Shown in pieces: positions 45,439 to 57,712 of a DNA stretch of 64,000 bases (positions within the stretch are counted from its first letter, which is position 1; every line of letters starts with the position of its first letter). This stretch comes from Phoenix dactylifera (lineage: Eukaryota > Streptophyta > Magnoliopsida > Arecales > Arecaceae): contig NC_052397.1 in assembly GCF_009389715.1 (NCBI RefSeq), forward strand, positions 17,184,129 to 17,248,128, read 5' to 3'. The translations under genes and the position numbers were made by a program. The notes below the pieces were generated by a model. It worked only from the letters and a program-made list of their open reading frames with translations, had not been told where the DNA came from and made no database searches.

Positions 45439-48400
45439 TCAGTTCACACGCGGAACCACTTGAGATAGCCTTTCATCTTCCAGAAGTGTGTATGGATCTA
45501 CATACGGCGGTGGCGATACTGGCATCTTACTGGCATCATGCACAAAACTTGGCCCAAAGTACTGCAAACCATACAAAATAATTGTTATGTCACTGGTTGG
45601 AAAAACTAGATTAGGATGCAAGCAACATAGAAACTATCAAATTTAATTTATATATTACAAACTAGGTTGTCAGAAAAAAAACATTTCTCCATAAAAGTTG
45701 TTCCCTGTTCACCTAGAGATAATGACTAGTTCATAAACTGGGCGCTTAAATGACATCAATCAAGATCCCAATAATAAAACAAACCTTTGGACAAGTCTTC
45801 TTTGCAATTTGATCTTATAAGGGCTAAAAGGTGGTTTAATTATTTAAGTGACAGAAAAAATGAGTGTTTAGATTCTCAAGGTCACAATACCATAACCAAA
45901 TAACTTCAACCTCTCTAATCTCTCCTCAGATTTATAAGCATGCACAGGCTGTCATGGTATACTTTGTTCAGGCATAAGCTCAATGTGAGAAATATACAGA
46001 ATTGCCCTAGAAAAAAGTATGCGCTGCATCCTAAAATATTGAGAAGATAAGAGTAGTATCTTTTTTTTTTTACTTGTCCAGCTATCCTATTTAATCGCTA
46101 CAAACCACACTTTCCAGCTCTTATGCACCACAGTTTATTCTGCAGTGTATGTTCTCCATATTTTCATATTAATCAGAATATGTGTCTTAAAGTAATGAAA
46201 CTTTGAATTCCATGTTTCGATTTCAGTCTATGTAATACTATAGGAACTCATAAATCATGTTTGACATTGTTCGCTTGATGTTCACCCAAAACAAAAAAGT
46301 GATGCTTCTTCGCATTCGTCATGCTCTATAGCCACTTCCCTACACCTATACACTCCCATGCATTCACAGTAACTCTTTTGCCCGAATACTGGAACTTCCA
46401 TTGGGTGAATTTCCACAATGCCGTTTTCTGTCATGGATGCGGAGTTGATGCAGACTTGAAATGACAAAGATATGTTAAGGCTCAGGCACCCTCTAGTTGG
46501 TGTGCTCTTGCATGACTGAGAAAGCCACCCGTTTAAGCTGAGTAGAATATATTACAATCATTATTATATCTTAACCCTTCTCGGCCGAAGATATCCTGAT
46601 TTGAGATGTATCGATCCGAATATGGAAATATGGTTGTAGAACAGAATGAAAGACAGTACGTCACTTTTCAGTAGTTCAGTCATCACACAGTTGCAAGAGG
46701 TGCACATGGGATTGTAGCTAGACAAGCTTGTGTGTGTTGCTTGGTGTTACGTATAGAATTCACTGCAGACTTTATGATGTGTGAGTGTGATACTTTGTCT
46801 TTCATGACATTATTTTTATGACTCGTTAGAAGTCTGTCTATGAATGAATTCAAAGAAAAATTTAGAACATTTAACAAAAATGGAAGAAGGGATAGACTGA
46901 AAGCTTACAAAGTAAAGTGCTGCAAAAAATGCAACAGTAATCGAAATCAGAGGCCAAAAGCCCAAAAAGAATGTGCCACCAATAGTTAGAAGCAGTTTTG
47001 CCCTCGGAACCAAACCCTGCATCAAGAAGAACCACACATTAATATCTCCCATGCTTATGAGGGAAGGTAAGCAAATTACGACTAGTCAAACTGGTTGGTA
47101 TAAACCAAGCGATGTTAATATTGCCACCAAAATCAAAACATTCCATACAAATTATAAAGGCACTAATAATATATAAGAGGATATTGATTGCCAAAATAGT
47201 TTTGAGGACAAAGCATTAACAATTAGCAGCAACATAATAGTAAGCCAAAAAGACATACATGATGTCAACATAAATACATGTGAATAGCACATAAACATAT
47301 AAATATGAAGTAAATAACCAAAATCAAAAACCAACGGCCTCATCTCATCACATTGAAGTCCACTTATTGATACCTTAGTCAAATTCCTCTCAGAGCTCCA
47401 ATTTATGTAATGTAAGCCCTCCCCTCAAAATAATTCTGATCAGGCCTTTTTATCAAAACCTCGTTAAATCTTTATTTTTGGATGCCCAAAACATATTTAA
47501 AAAAGAAAATTGCCAATACCATGTATACAAATTTAAATCATAAGGTGTTAATTGTTCAACCTATTCTAGAGGTCCAATTTTATGCATTCTGTTCCCACAT
47601 CCAAACAAATAGTATACAAGATTTAATACGGAATGGCTTCCATGTAATATTTCACAAACTCATATCCAGATGATTTCTAATTTGTCTAATTTGTTTGGTA
47701 AGTAATATAGTTGATTAAGTATAGCAGGTAAGAAAGCTGCAATTACAAAGCAATTCTTAGACCATGCCTCATGAATAAAATGTTTTGATCAATGGCTAAG
47801 ATATCAAGTCCAACAATGCACCTGTCATCTAGCCACCTGAAAGTACCTACAAGAATTAATAGTGGTTCAGCTCAGAAATCATGCAGGTATCATGAGTCAA
47901 CCCAGCTTTCCAAGAAAAAAAAAAAGGAAAATAAGTTATCCGATCCTTGCAAAAGAAGACATACAAAATCTGACTTAGTTTGAAAAGTTGCTTGATCAGG
48001 TTGTAGATACTTTACTTTATATAGGATACAATAATATGATTTGGCAAGTAATTCAACAATTAAACATGCTTGGTGCTCAAGTAAGGTTGTCTATGTCATC
48101 ATCCTTTATGTATCATCTTTTATTTTCAGATAAAGTAATGGGTGGTAAGGTCCAACCTTCTCTCAGATATTGTTTTTACCCTTGATTCTAACTAGTCACT
48201 AGTGATGTTTACCTTGCCGACTGCCAAAACATCTCTTTCCATTGGGAAGCTTAATTCCATCTATTCAAGGAATCAAAGTATGATTTGTCTAGTTTCAGAG
48301 AGCTACCAAAAAATAAAATCTCAACCTATGGACCATCCATTACATATAATTCTTAATCAACACAACTTCAAACAAGAGAGGGGCCTATATTATACTTGGA

Positions 48401-50082
48401 AGACAATATGACGGTAAGGTAAATCCAAGTTGCTGTTGAAAAGATTCACATTGAAGCAACCAAAAAGCAGCCCCTCCAAGATTGTAAACCTCAAAAGAGT
48501 GCGTGTAAAGAGGGATAAAAACAAGATTGATGTCTATAAAAGTTGAATTATAAGTCAAAAGGCTAACTTTGTTAAGTTGCAAAATCGGACTTATAGCACC
48601 ACTGACCATTAAAATTGGACTTTCAATTATAGCCACCAAATGAATACCTAGAACTCTTGTCATTTACACATGGAGACACTTGAAGATATAGCACAGAAAA
48701 ACTGTTTTCTAACCAACAAAGAGATTTTCCTTTTAAAGAAGAATAAGTTTGTGGAACAATCACCTTCCTTATCAAGAATACATGTGAAACAGGGAAGAAA
48801 TTACAATGTGATAAGGGCAAAATCTCAATATCTAAATGATATAGGTTAATTGGATGTTCTTTCTATGTCCATGGATACATACCCAAGCATGCTCATAGGA
48901 GAGAGGATCTCTTTTCAGGTGGCCCTCACACATCCCCCACCCTATCTTTCCAACATAAGCCCTCACACATCCCCCACCCTATTCTGGTCCCTTGAGCAAA
49001 GAAAGACCCTTCCCCTCACTCCAGCATGCCTATTGGTGAAGAGTATTGAGTTTTTTTACATCTTACTATTGGTGGAGAGTGTTGATATTTTCTATCTTGC
49101 AGTCTTTTACAATGGTTCCTCGCCTCCATGTCAAGGCATTCTTTTTGCTATTCCACCATATTCCTCATCTTAAATCATGGCAGCTGGATTGCTCTTATTT
49201 TCCAGTTTCACTTGTTCTCTCTGTCTTCTTACTCTGTTTTCTTATTGCTTGTATCTATTTTCTCTTAATTTTTTCTTCCCCCTTCACTTCCAGTACTCGC
49301 CACAAATAGATTCCCTCCAAATTCTTCCTCACGACTACCGTCCTAAGCTATCTCAATTTCTCTCTTCCTCATGACACATCGAATTATGTCACGAAGACAT
49401 TTAACATGATAATTCACATTAAAAGAACAACAATTCAACAAAAGCCAATAAGATAAAAAATCACAATTTTCATCAACCAGTGATCGAAAAAAAAAACCTT
49501 CTTTGTATGAATTTTTTTTCCAATCAATGGAACGATATACTAAATTGTGATGGCAGAGGGAAAGGGAAGAGGAGGTGACGAGTACCGACCTCGAGGCCCT
49601 CACTGTTCAACGCCATGGAACGCTTTCTCTGGTCCGATATCCCCTTCTCGACCTCCACCGAAGCCACCCCATTCCTATTCATCTGGCCCCTGCCCCTCCC
49701 ACCGTCACTCTCCTCCTTCACCTTCATCTCCTTCTCTCCGAATTCATACGAAGATCCCCTATTTCTCTCCTCCAACAACGACGTCGGTGTAATCCCTCTC
49801 CTCCTCAGCTCCTTCATGAACAGCGACTCCGGCGGCTCCTCCCCTGTATCCAAACCCCCCCAAAAAACAACTCTATAAAAACCAATCAAACGGAATCTTT
49901 CAATCAATAGACATGAAATTCATTAAGAAGACGGTATTCCTACCATTGGAATCGCTGTTGCTCTCCTGGAGGCGGCATCGGACGGGGAGGCCGCCGCGGC
50001 CGGCGAGGCGGCGGGGCGGGAAGCCGGTCCGAAGACCGAGGGCCGGCGAGAGGCCGGTTCTGGCGACCTGATAACAAGCCAT
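45439..50082 (-). CDS. Plastid-targeted membrane protein of unknown function, four exons
   Basis: Minus-strand exons: 49944-50082, 49590-49843, 46909-47016 and 45439-45561. They have GT-AG borders and closed phase, giving 207 residues. Residues 1-40 are rich in Arg, Ala, Gly and Ser with no acidic residue up to about 38, like a chloroplast transit peptide (MACYQVARTGLSPALGLR ...). The middle is charged and low in hydrophobic residues (KELRRRGITPTSLLEERN ...). Residues about 132-166 form one or two membrane segments (LLLTIGGTFFLGFWPLIS, ITVAFFAALYF). The tail is short and Pro/Asp-rich (VSPPPYVDPYTLLEDERLSQ), ending in PRVN. I recall proteins with this membrane segment and tail in other land plants, without a known function. 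Conserved layout and clean frame argue for a real gene. It is convergent with SRO. Confidence 0.8.
47017..49589 (-). other. Large intron 2 of the plastid-protein gene
   Basis: About 2.6 kb, AT-rich. It contains a short direct duplication at 48923-48982 (CCCTCACACATCCCCCACCC twice, period 37 bp). No exon of another gene recognised. Confidence 0.6.
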
Positions 50083-52519
50083 GGCTGCTAATTTTAGTGC
50101 GAGACGAGCTAGCGTTTCTCCCGGGCGGCCGGGAGGCGGTCAGGGGAGGGAGAGGGAGTTACGGTCACCGCGATGGTGGCGGTGAGCGTACAGATACAGG
50201 GGAGGGACGGCAAGTAATGATTGGAGATGAGAGAGCCGGATTTTTCGAGGTTTTTTATTTTCTATTGATTTTATATTATTGACGTGCTCTCTTGGAATGG
50301 TGTTTTTGTGCGCCGCGACTTCGTGTGCGTGTGTGGTCCGTGTGGAGCCGCGAGGTGAAATATGGGATAATATCCGTCTAGATATTTTTTTTTATTCAAA
50401 TATATCGTGGTTGAAATTTGTGCATAATATTATTTAATTTTATTATATTTAAAAAATAAATAATTATATTAATATGTTATTAATTTAATTTATTATTTAT
50501 TTAATAATATTTTTGATCATATAATTATAAAATTTAATTATTTGATTTATATTTTTATTTTTATTCATATTTTAGTATTTAATTTGTATCTATATTTGTT
50601 TAAAATAAATATTATTAAAAAATTTTACATCCCACTAATATCTGCATTCGTATTTATATTTGTCAAATAAAATTATAAATATAAATATATTAATATTTTA
50701 TATGGATCCCATCTAATTTCAACCCTAAAGGCTGCCTAAGTTGGTGGCGGTTTTTGCCTCCACGTGTGGCAGATGCTGGTGGTCGTGTGGACTTAAAATG
50801 ACTCTAAATGCGTTCAAGAAATGGACCAATGCCAAAAATGTGGTTCGCTTGGGCCCTTGGATTTTTAGGTCAGTCTCTTAGGGCCCGGTATGTATTGCAA
50901 GAGGAAATGCTTGTGCGTTTTTTTTCACAAACTTTTTTTTAGGACCATGTTGATGTTATGATGATGATAAAGGTTTGGATTACGTGCGTTGAATTGATAT
51001 GGAACGTGCCAGAATGAACTGCCCGATCCACCTATTCAGTACAACCTAATCTTTTTGTATTACCGAAATATATCTTAAACCTGATCAAGGTCCAAGCTAG
51101 TCAGTCCGGCTCAACTCAGTCCAATTTGATAAATAATCAATTTACGTTTATATTTCATGTAATTACTTACATTTCATATAAATATATTTCTTTAGGTTAT
51201 ATATATATAGCACTATATTTTAGAACTAACAAAGTATGAAATTGTATAAATGCACCATAACTAAAGAATGGTGGCCGTGAACTCCCCAACTACATGTTCA
51301 TATTCATTCTAATTAATTCAACATGGCTCGATTCAAACAACCCTATATTAAGCTAATCTAGCCTGGTTTTAGTTTAAGATGAAAGAGCCAGGATCCTCTC
51401 ATGATTGGATTGGAGAGATTTTGGTTTGCCGATCACAGCCATCGCACCATACACTAAGGACCATATTGAATGGGACCCTCCTGGTTGCAAACCATGTATG
51501 GCTGTGGGCCTTGCTTGCTCCATCGCAGTCGTTGTCATGGATGGGAGAGGATTCAAACTCAAGATGGAATTGGTTTGGATTAAAGATGCCGAGTTAGGAT
51601 TGAGAAAACATAAAAATTTGGATTAAATTAGGATTAGCTCTCAATTTGTTCCAGTCTTCTCAAGTTGCAGCAAAAATATAATAAATGATCATAAGTTCTC
51701 CATGCCTGAGGAGGTGTTATCGCCTCCATGATTTGCATCCCAGCTGATCAGCACAGGCCAACTAGCTCAATAGCATAGGATGATATCTCTCTTGGGGGGA
51801 AAAGAAAGCTTCCAGTACAGTGTTTAGTGGCAGTTCCTCCTCGGGTGGAGAAAACCTGCAGCCATAGACATGGTTTCCAGCTATCATCGTCCTTTTGCTG
51901 CAAATCCATAGGATTGGTAATTAGCTTGACGGTGGACCAGTAGGTATACAAATGCAGCGCTTTTGGTATCATTCGGAGAGGGAATCAACTAGTGCATGAC
52001 GCGTGCATCCATTAGCCTGACTCCAAAATAGAGTACAATATATAGGATTCATGTCCGCGAGCTTGGTGCTACCTACTATGGCTGCAAATGGATTGGATTG
52101 ATCTGCAACTCGATTTGACTCAGCCTTCTTAGATCTAAACCGACCCATATTAAAGAATCCGTAGGGCTGAGTCGGGTTCTAAAGTTAGACCCATTTCATT
52201 TTTCGGGCCAGATTTAGGTTTACTAAATTCGGACCCGATCCGATCTAATCTATTTGATTTTTGGAGGAAATTTTGGATTTCTAATCCTACTGTCCGGCCC
52301 GACCTGACCCTAATTCGAAAAACCCGTTAGGCCAGTGACCCGTCTGCCTGCCACGAGGCTAACAACCCATCCATGTGTCGCAAGGCCCACGATCTGTCCA
52401 CGCACTGCAAGGCTCGCGACCTGTTCGTGAACCGTGACCCACTCGCTCTTAGACCTCAGTCTCTCCCAATTCCAAAATTGCAAATACCTAAGACTAAAAT
52501 CCCCCATTTGTTCCCATCG

Positions 52520-52523
<4 letters not shown>

Positions 52524-52564
<41 letters not shown>

Positions 52565-52575
52565 TTCTCTCTCTC
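52524..52575. repeat. (CT)n microsatellite with TTTCT interruptions
   Basis: About 25 CT units interrupted near 52556 and 52565. Confidence 0.9.
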
Positions 52576-54084
52576 GCTGGTTAGGGCTCTCTCACATTGG
52601 CAACCGGCCATCATGATTGTGACTACTCCTTCTTGTCGCCAGACGCGACTATTCTTCAATTCTCCCAGACCATCGGCCATTGGTCATTTGTGAGCACGGC
52701 CGTCCATGAGTGTCTTCCATCGTGATCAATCTCCACCTTAGTTCGTGTAGCGAATCGGTCTCTTCGGCACCTTCCGATGTCTTTGGCATCCGACGACTAC
52801 AGCGTGTTCGTCCTGACTCTCAAGATATCCCCGTCCTCTGAAATGCTAGAGCTGCATCTTGCCCTGCCTTTCCTCCATCCTCCCTTCCTTCTCTAGATAA
52901 TGCAATACCATTCTCATGATCACTTTATGACTATTAGAATAGTTTTCCCGAAACTATTCCTTATGTTTTTCTGACATGACAGGAACGATAAGTTTAAGCT
53001 CCAGAGTAGGATTTTCTAGACTTCTCTTATTGTAATATTTAACCCGAAACTTTTTCAAGTTGTTCTCTGAGGCCGCATTTATTTTACAGTAAGAAAAAGC
53101 GAAATTAGTATAACTATTTTTTTTCCTTTGACGCTAAGGGAGGTTTAAAAAGCACCCGGCTTTTATTAATGATCCAAAATTATTTGGAAGATAATAATGT
53201 ACAAAATAAACATAGGGATCCTTAATGTAAAGATCAAACAAAGTACTCCAAAAACAAACCACACCTAAGACCATATGGGATTAAAATGATTCTCCTCAGT
53301 AACAATGCTGCTCTCTAAGGCTTTTCTCATAGTGACACAACATCTAGGTTGTTGTGACTAAAATCTTACCCATAGGGCAGAGTCAACAATTATAAAAGGT
53401 ACATAAATTTTATGTTCCACTTTATATATTTTATGATATTCATCATCTATCAAATTATCATGCTGTTTACTTACTTTACCGATTTAAAAGCTGACCATTT
53501 AGTTTACTAGAAATTAGTGACCGTTTAGTTAGAAATTATGGAATGCCACTTAAAAAGCCGACCTAAATTTGATGCGGACTCGAATTTTTTAGGTTGAGAT
53601 TAGGCTATATATGAATATGACTTGATTCGAATATTTTGTTAGGTCAAAAATTGTAATTGTGAATTCGGTTTAAATTTTTATTGGTTTGGATTTAGATCCA
53701 AAATTAGGATTAAAAAAAAATCGATTTGGGCCGGGTCACTCCATCCGTTCTGACTCATTTACACCCCCTACTACCCACGCACGATTAGGCAGTACTGCAT
53801 AGCTGCGCTGGATATCGCCTCTCTATCACAGTTGTCCCGTCCGATCTACCCAGGTACAGTCGTACCTGAAAGATTCGCACGTCAACTTGTACTAGAGAGA
53901 GATTTTTTATATGCTCTGGTTCATTTGTCCAGCAACCGTGAGGCCCAGCTTGGATGTTCAAACAACGCAAATAACCCCAAATTTTGCGTATCACCGGAAT
54001 TAGATCCCACCTTCTCATCGAAATTTCAGAAAAAGGGCATTACATGCATGTCTCCATGCGTGGAGTTGCCTAGAGGGCACACAT

Positions 54085-54130
54085 CTTTTCTTTCTTTCTT
54101 TCTTTCTTTCTTTTTTTTTTTTTTTTTTTC
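54085..54130. repeat. (TTTC)n and poly-T tract
   Basis: About eight TTTC units followed by a run of about 20 T. Confidence 0.9.
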
Positions 54131-54159
54131 TGTTGGAGAAAAAATGGATTGTCTAAAAA

Positions 54160-54815
54160 CATGTGAAGATGCATCGCCGGCACGTGACGATGGGCGCAAT
54201 GGCGGCAACCCTCGAGGTGCCCAACCTCAGAGCTCACAGCCTTCCAGCCTTGATCTCGGCTAAGCTGAGCCCGATTGACCTTAAGTCCGAGGAAGACCCA
54301 GTCAAAGAATGAAGCAGACCTCTCCTCCTCATTCGGGATCAAATCCCGCGATCTCCACTTGAGCGACTGTCAACAATTAAATGCGCATGATCTTCACAAA
54401 TCTCCCGCCTGTCCAAAATCTCAGGCCATCTACGACAACTCGTTGACTCACTCAATCCCGTTCAGTCATCCACGGCAACTCATTAATATACACCATCACG
54501 CCTAATCATGACGGTAACCCATTAATTCGCCCAGTCATATCGCAGGTAACTCTGGCACTCCTCCTATAAAAAGAAAAACTTCTTCTTCTGAAGAGGGGAC
54601 TGGGGACTTCTGACTTTGACTTCTACATACAAACTCTCTCCTTCTCCACAAAGGCCCTCTATGACTTAAGCATCGGAGGGCCAGCGGCGGAAACCCCGGC
54701 CACCGGCTTCTTGCAGATTCTCTGAAGGACGCAGCCCGCCAACGCACCACCTCCTGGAGCTCCTCCTTCTCAGCCAGTGGTCGCCCCCGGGTCCAGTTTC
54801 CAGCAACATTTTCTT
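54160..54815 (+). mobile_element. Probable solo or remnant LTR of Ty3/gypsy type
   Basis: A core promoter TATAAAAAG lies near 54565. About 100 bp later is GACTTAAGCATCGGAGGGCC, a phrase close to the GACTTGAGCGTCGGAGGG word common near the 3' part of plant Ty3/gypsy LTRs. GC-rich sequence follows and ends in CAGCAACA near 54808. C/G-rich composition contrasts with the AT-rich flanks. No gag-pol coding sequence and no clear primer-binding site follow, so it is a solo or truncated LTR. The left border is uncertain. Confidence 0.5.
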
Positions 54816-56102
54816 TAGCCAAAAAGAATTGATAATTTCATGTATAGCAACAATGAGGCAAAAAAAAAAATAGAGGCCTATTTGGATTTCCAAATGCCTC
54901 ATCTATGAAATAATTTATATATTGCAAAGAAAATAAAATTTTGGAGAGAACTTTTGCAAAGGAGAAGATCATCTGACTCTGATGAGAATAAATGCAAGCA
55001 TCCTATATTTTTGAAGGATTACACCATCCGATGCCTGCCCAGTTATCTAAAATTCTACAACTACTTGCTACCATGGAAGGGTTCTTCCTCGGACACAATA
55101 TATTGGCTTCCCAAAAAGCATTAGATAAGATATCAATGACACATTGCACTCTCTTTTTTGTGGCATGTCTTGAATTATATATTTTATGCTTGACGCATGA
55201 GAGAGATTTTAAGATTATCATGATATGAAAGTAGCCAAAGCTATGATACGGTGAACCAAGATCACTTGCATCGGCACGATGTAATAAGCACAAAATTTAT
55301 AGCACCAGGCAAGATCCGGTCCCATGTGATTTGATAGCCATTGCATTGTTATGGCAAGAATGATGAATAAATCCTTCTTCTAGTGCATGATGTGGTGGCA
55401 TCGAGACTCCATGGATTGAAAGCATGGTTAATAAACCTTTCTGAAAAGCAAAAAAAAAAAAAAAAAACGTTACATGAATCACACCACTGACTTATTAACA
55501 ATAAAGTTGAGGCTCATCTAAATTATACAAAAATTGCTTGCAATGCATTTTATTTGCAATCCATGTTAAGTAGCCCCTTTTTCTCAAATGCATGCATGTT
55601 GTATATCAACATGAACAAGGGAAATGAAGGCACTAAATTTTTGAAACCATTAACTCGGTATCTCATAAAAAAAAATAAATAATGGAGATGCATTTGGGAC
55701 CAGATATTATAGTTATGGAGAGGTTGCCACCCGGGCAAATCAACAAGGATTTGGATTGTTTTTGATCATAGTCACACGCCCAATCGTTGTTGTTATCGAG
55801 GAAAACGTTTGGATATGGCTATATAATAAAGGCACCTCCTGCATCAAGAATTTAGATCAAACACACTCCACGTGCGGCACGTCGATGGTCCCACTCAAAT
55901 AATATTCTATAGTTAAAAGTTCACGATGCTTTGCTCTAAAAAGTTTTCAATTTGAAGAGACATGCATTTGGCACGTTCAACGCGTGCTTCAGAATATTGT
56001 TCCATATGGTGTAATTTTCACGCGTGATGTTATTTTATCCTGGCGTTACATTTCATAAGATTCTGTTGTCTGCTGATATCTTTTGGAAGATTTTGTTGTC
56101 CG

Positions 56103-56159
<57 letters not shown>

Positions 56160-57400
56160 TGGGAATGATTTAACATATTATTAAATTTTTTTTTTTTGAA
56201 TTTCCCCCTTTCTTTGGTTTTCAAGTATTGCAGCTTCACGGCGGGCTGCTCTAGGTTGATCTATAGCTGAGCTAGGTCTCCAATATAATGAATAAAAATC
56301 ATATAGGATAGGCACTAGAGAAAAAAATATAAAGCGAGTTTCTTATTTTATCATATTTTTTTCTAATACTTATTTAAAAAAAAACTAAAAGTTAAAAAAT
56401 TTTCTTACTAGCGAAGCCGTCAGTCTCATGATTAAAAAAAAAATATAGCATCCTCTTTCTTCTTCGTTTTTATAATATATTTTTTATTAGTACATACAAC
56501 ATGACCTAATGATATATATTAAACAAATTAGTCATCTAGCAAATCAATACACATCTTTAGATAAATCGATGTATAGTTTATAGCATAATGTTCACCTATA
56601 CATAGTATATGATCAAGTGATACATACTTAATAAATCACAGAGCAAGAAAACTATATGTTGTGTGCTAGTCTTGATAAAATATCATGTTCCACAAATTGC
56701 ATAGCAATTTACTTAGAGATATATATTGGCTTGTTAGATGATTAATTTACTTGATATGTATTATTTAGCTATTTAGTATATATTGATAAAAAATATATTC
56801 AAAAATTATATATCGATTTATCCGAAGGTATGTATTGGATCATTATTAAATGCGTATTAAAGAGGCTTGTAGTATGTTCTAAGAAATCAATGAGTATGTA
56901 TTATGCGGTTGTGTTTACGGATGAATATGATGTTTCGAAACGGTTATATAGTATGTATTGATAAAAAGTATATTCTAAAAATAATAAAAAAAAATATATT
57001 TTTTTATTTAACTATAAAACAAATGACTGTTATGCAAGAAGGGTCTTTACTTTTAGGTTTTTTTGAAAATAATATAAAAAAATATAACGAAATAAAAAAC
57101 CTGCCCATTATTTTTTTATATAGTTTCTGCCCATATAATTTTTGTTCCTCGATTAGTGAGAAAAATCTCTGATTTTTAGGTCGCTTATAATTATTACTTG
57201 CGGTCGCGGATGGGTGCGCTCAAAATGGGGAACGCCGCTTCCAATGTACCCGTAGAACACGTGTCCACAATCATGCGGTTGAGCAATATGCCTCGATTGT
57301 CGTGCCGCGGTCACTCTGGAGCAGTTCCTCCCACGTGAGGGCGATCTCGTAATTAAAACATTTTACGGCCTGTCTCGTCACAAACTGAAATATGGAATTC
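54816..57400. other. AT-rich spacer upstream of ITPK, no gene seen
   Basis: Contains a (TA)n microsatellite at 56106-56153 and very AT-rich DNA from 56160 to 57170. No protein or RNA gene recognised. The last 200 bp (57200-57400) are richer in GC and probably hold the ITPK promoter. Confidence 0.5.
56106..56153. repeat. (TA)n microsatellite, about 24 units
   Basis: An uninterrupted TA run. Confidence 0.95.
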
Positions 57401-57712
57401 TGCTGCTACAAATACCCGGCCCGAGCTTCTCTCGCTCTCCAGCCACTCCAATCTCTCTATCTCTCTCCCCCCTCCACCTCTCTCTCCTCTTTCGGCGCTG
57501 AGGGTTTCGGATATTCGGTTCCAATCTCCGTTTTTCTTTAATTTTTTTAAATCTCGAACGGTAGTGGAATCGGTAGAAACACGCGATCGCATTTATATCG
57601 ACGGAAGGATCGATCGGGGGTGGCTTCCCGGGGGACGAAGGGATTGTAGGGTCCCGCTGCGGTGGATTTTTGTGGTTATTGATTGATTTGGGTTTTGGTT
57701 TGGGGCGGGGTT
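57401..57712 (+). promoter_or_regulatory. Leader and core promoter region of ITPK
   Basis: A TATA-like ACAAATACCC lies near 57408. A long C/T-rich leader with CTCTCT runs follows, typical of plant 5' untranslated regions. The exact start of transcription cannot be read. Confidence 0.45.

Larger units (their letters stand above)
50083..54159. other. Intergenic spacer, no gene seen
   Basis: The left end is the promoter of the minus-strand plastid gene. 50370-50720 is extremely AT-rich. Blocks at 52080-52330 and 53570-53760 are rich in GGGTCGGGTT- and GACCCGA-like words, typical of decayed transposons. A CT microsatellite is listed separately. No gene recognised. Confidence 0.5.

Noticed and set aside
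49547-49910. Three plus-strand Pro/Ser-rich frames
   Set aside because: They are antisense shadows of exon 2 of the minus-strand plastid-protein gene.
53785-54342. Open frames around the TTTC tract
   Set aside because: They run through low-complexity DNA and the LTR-like region, with no domain.
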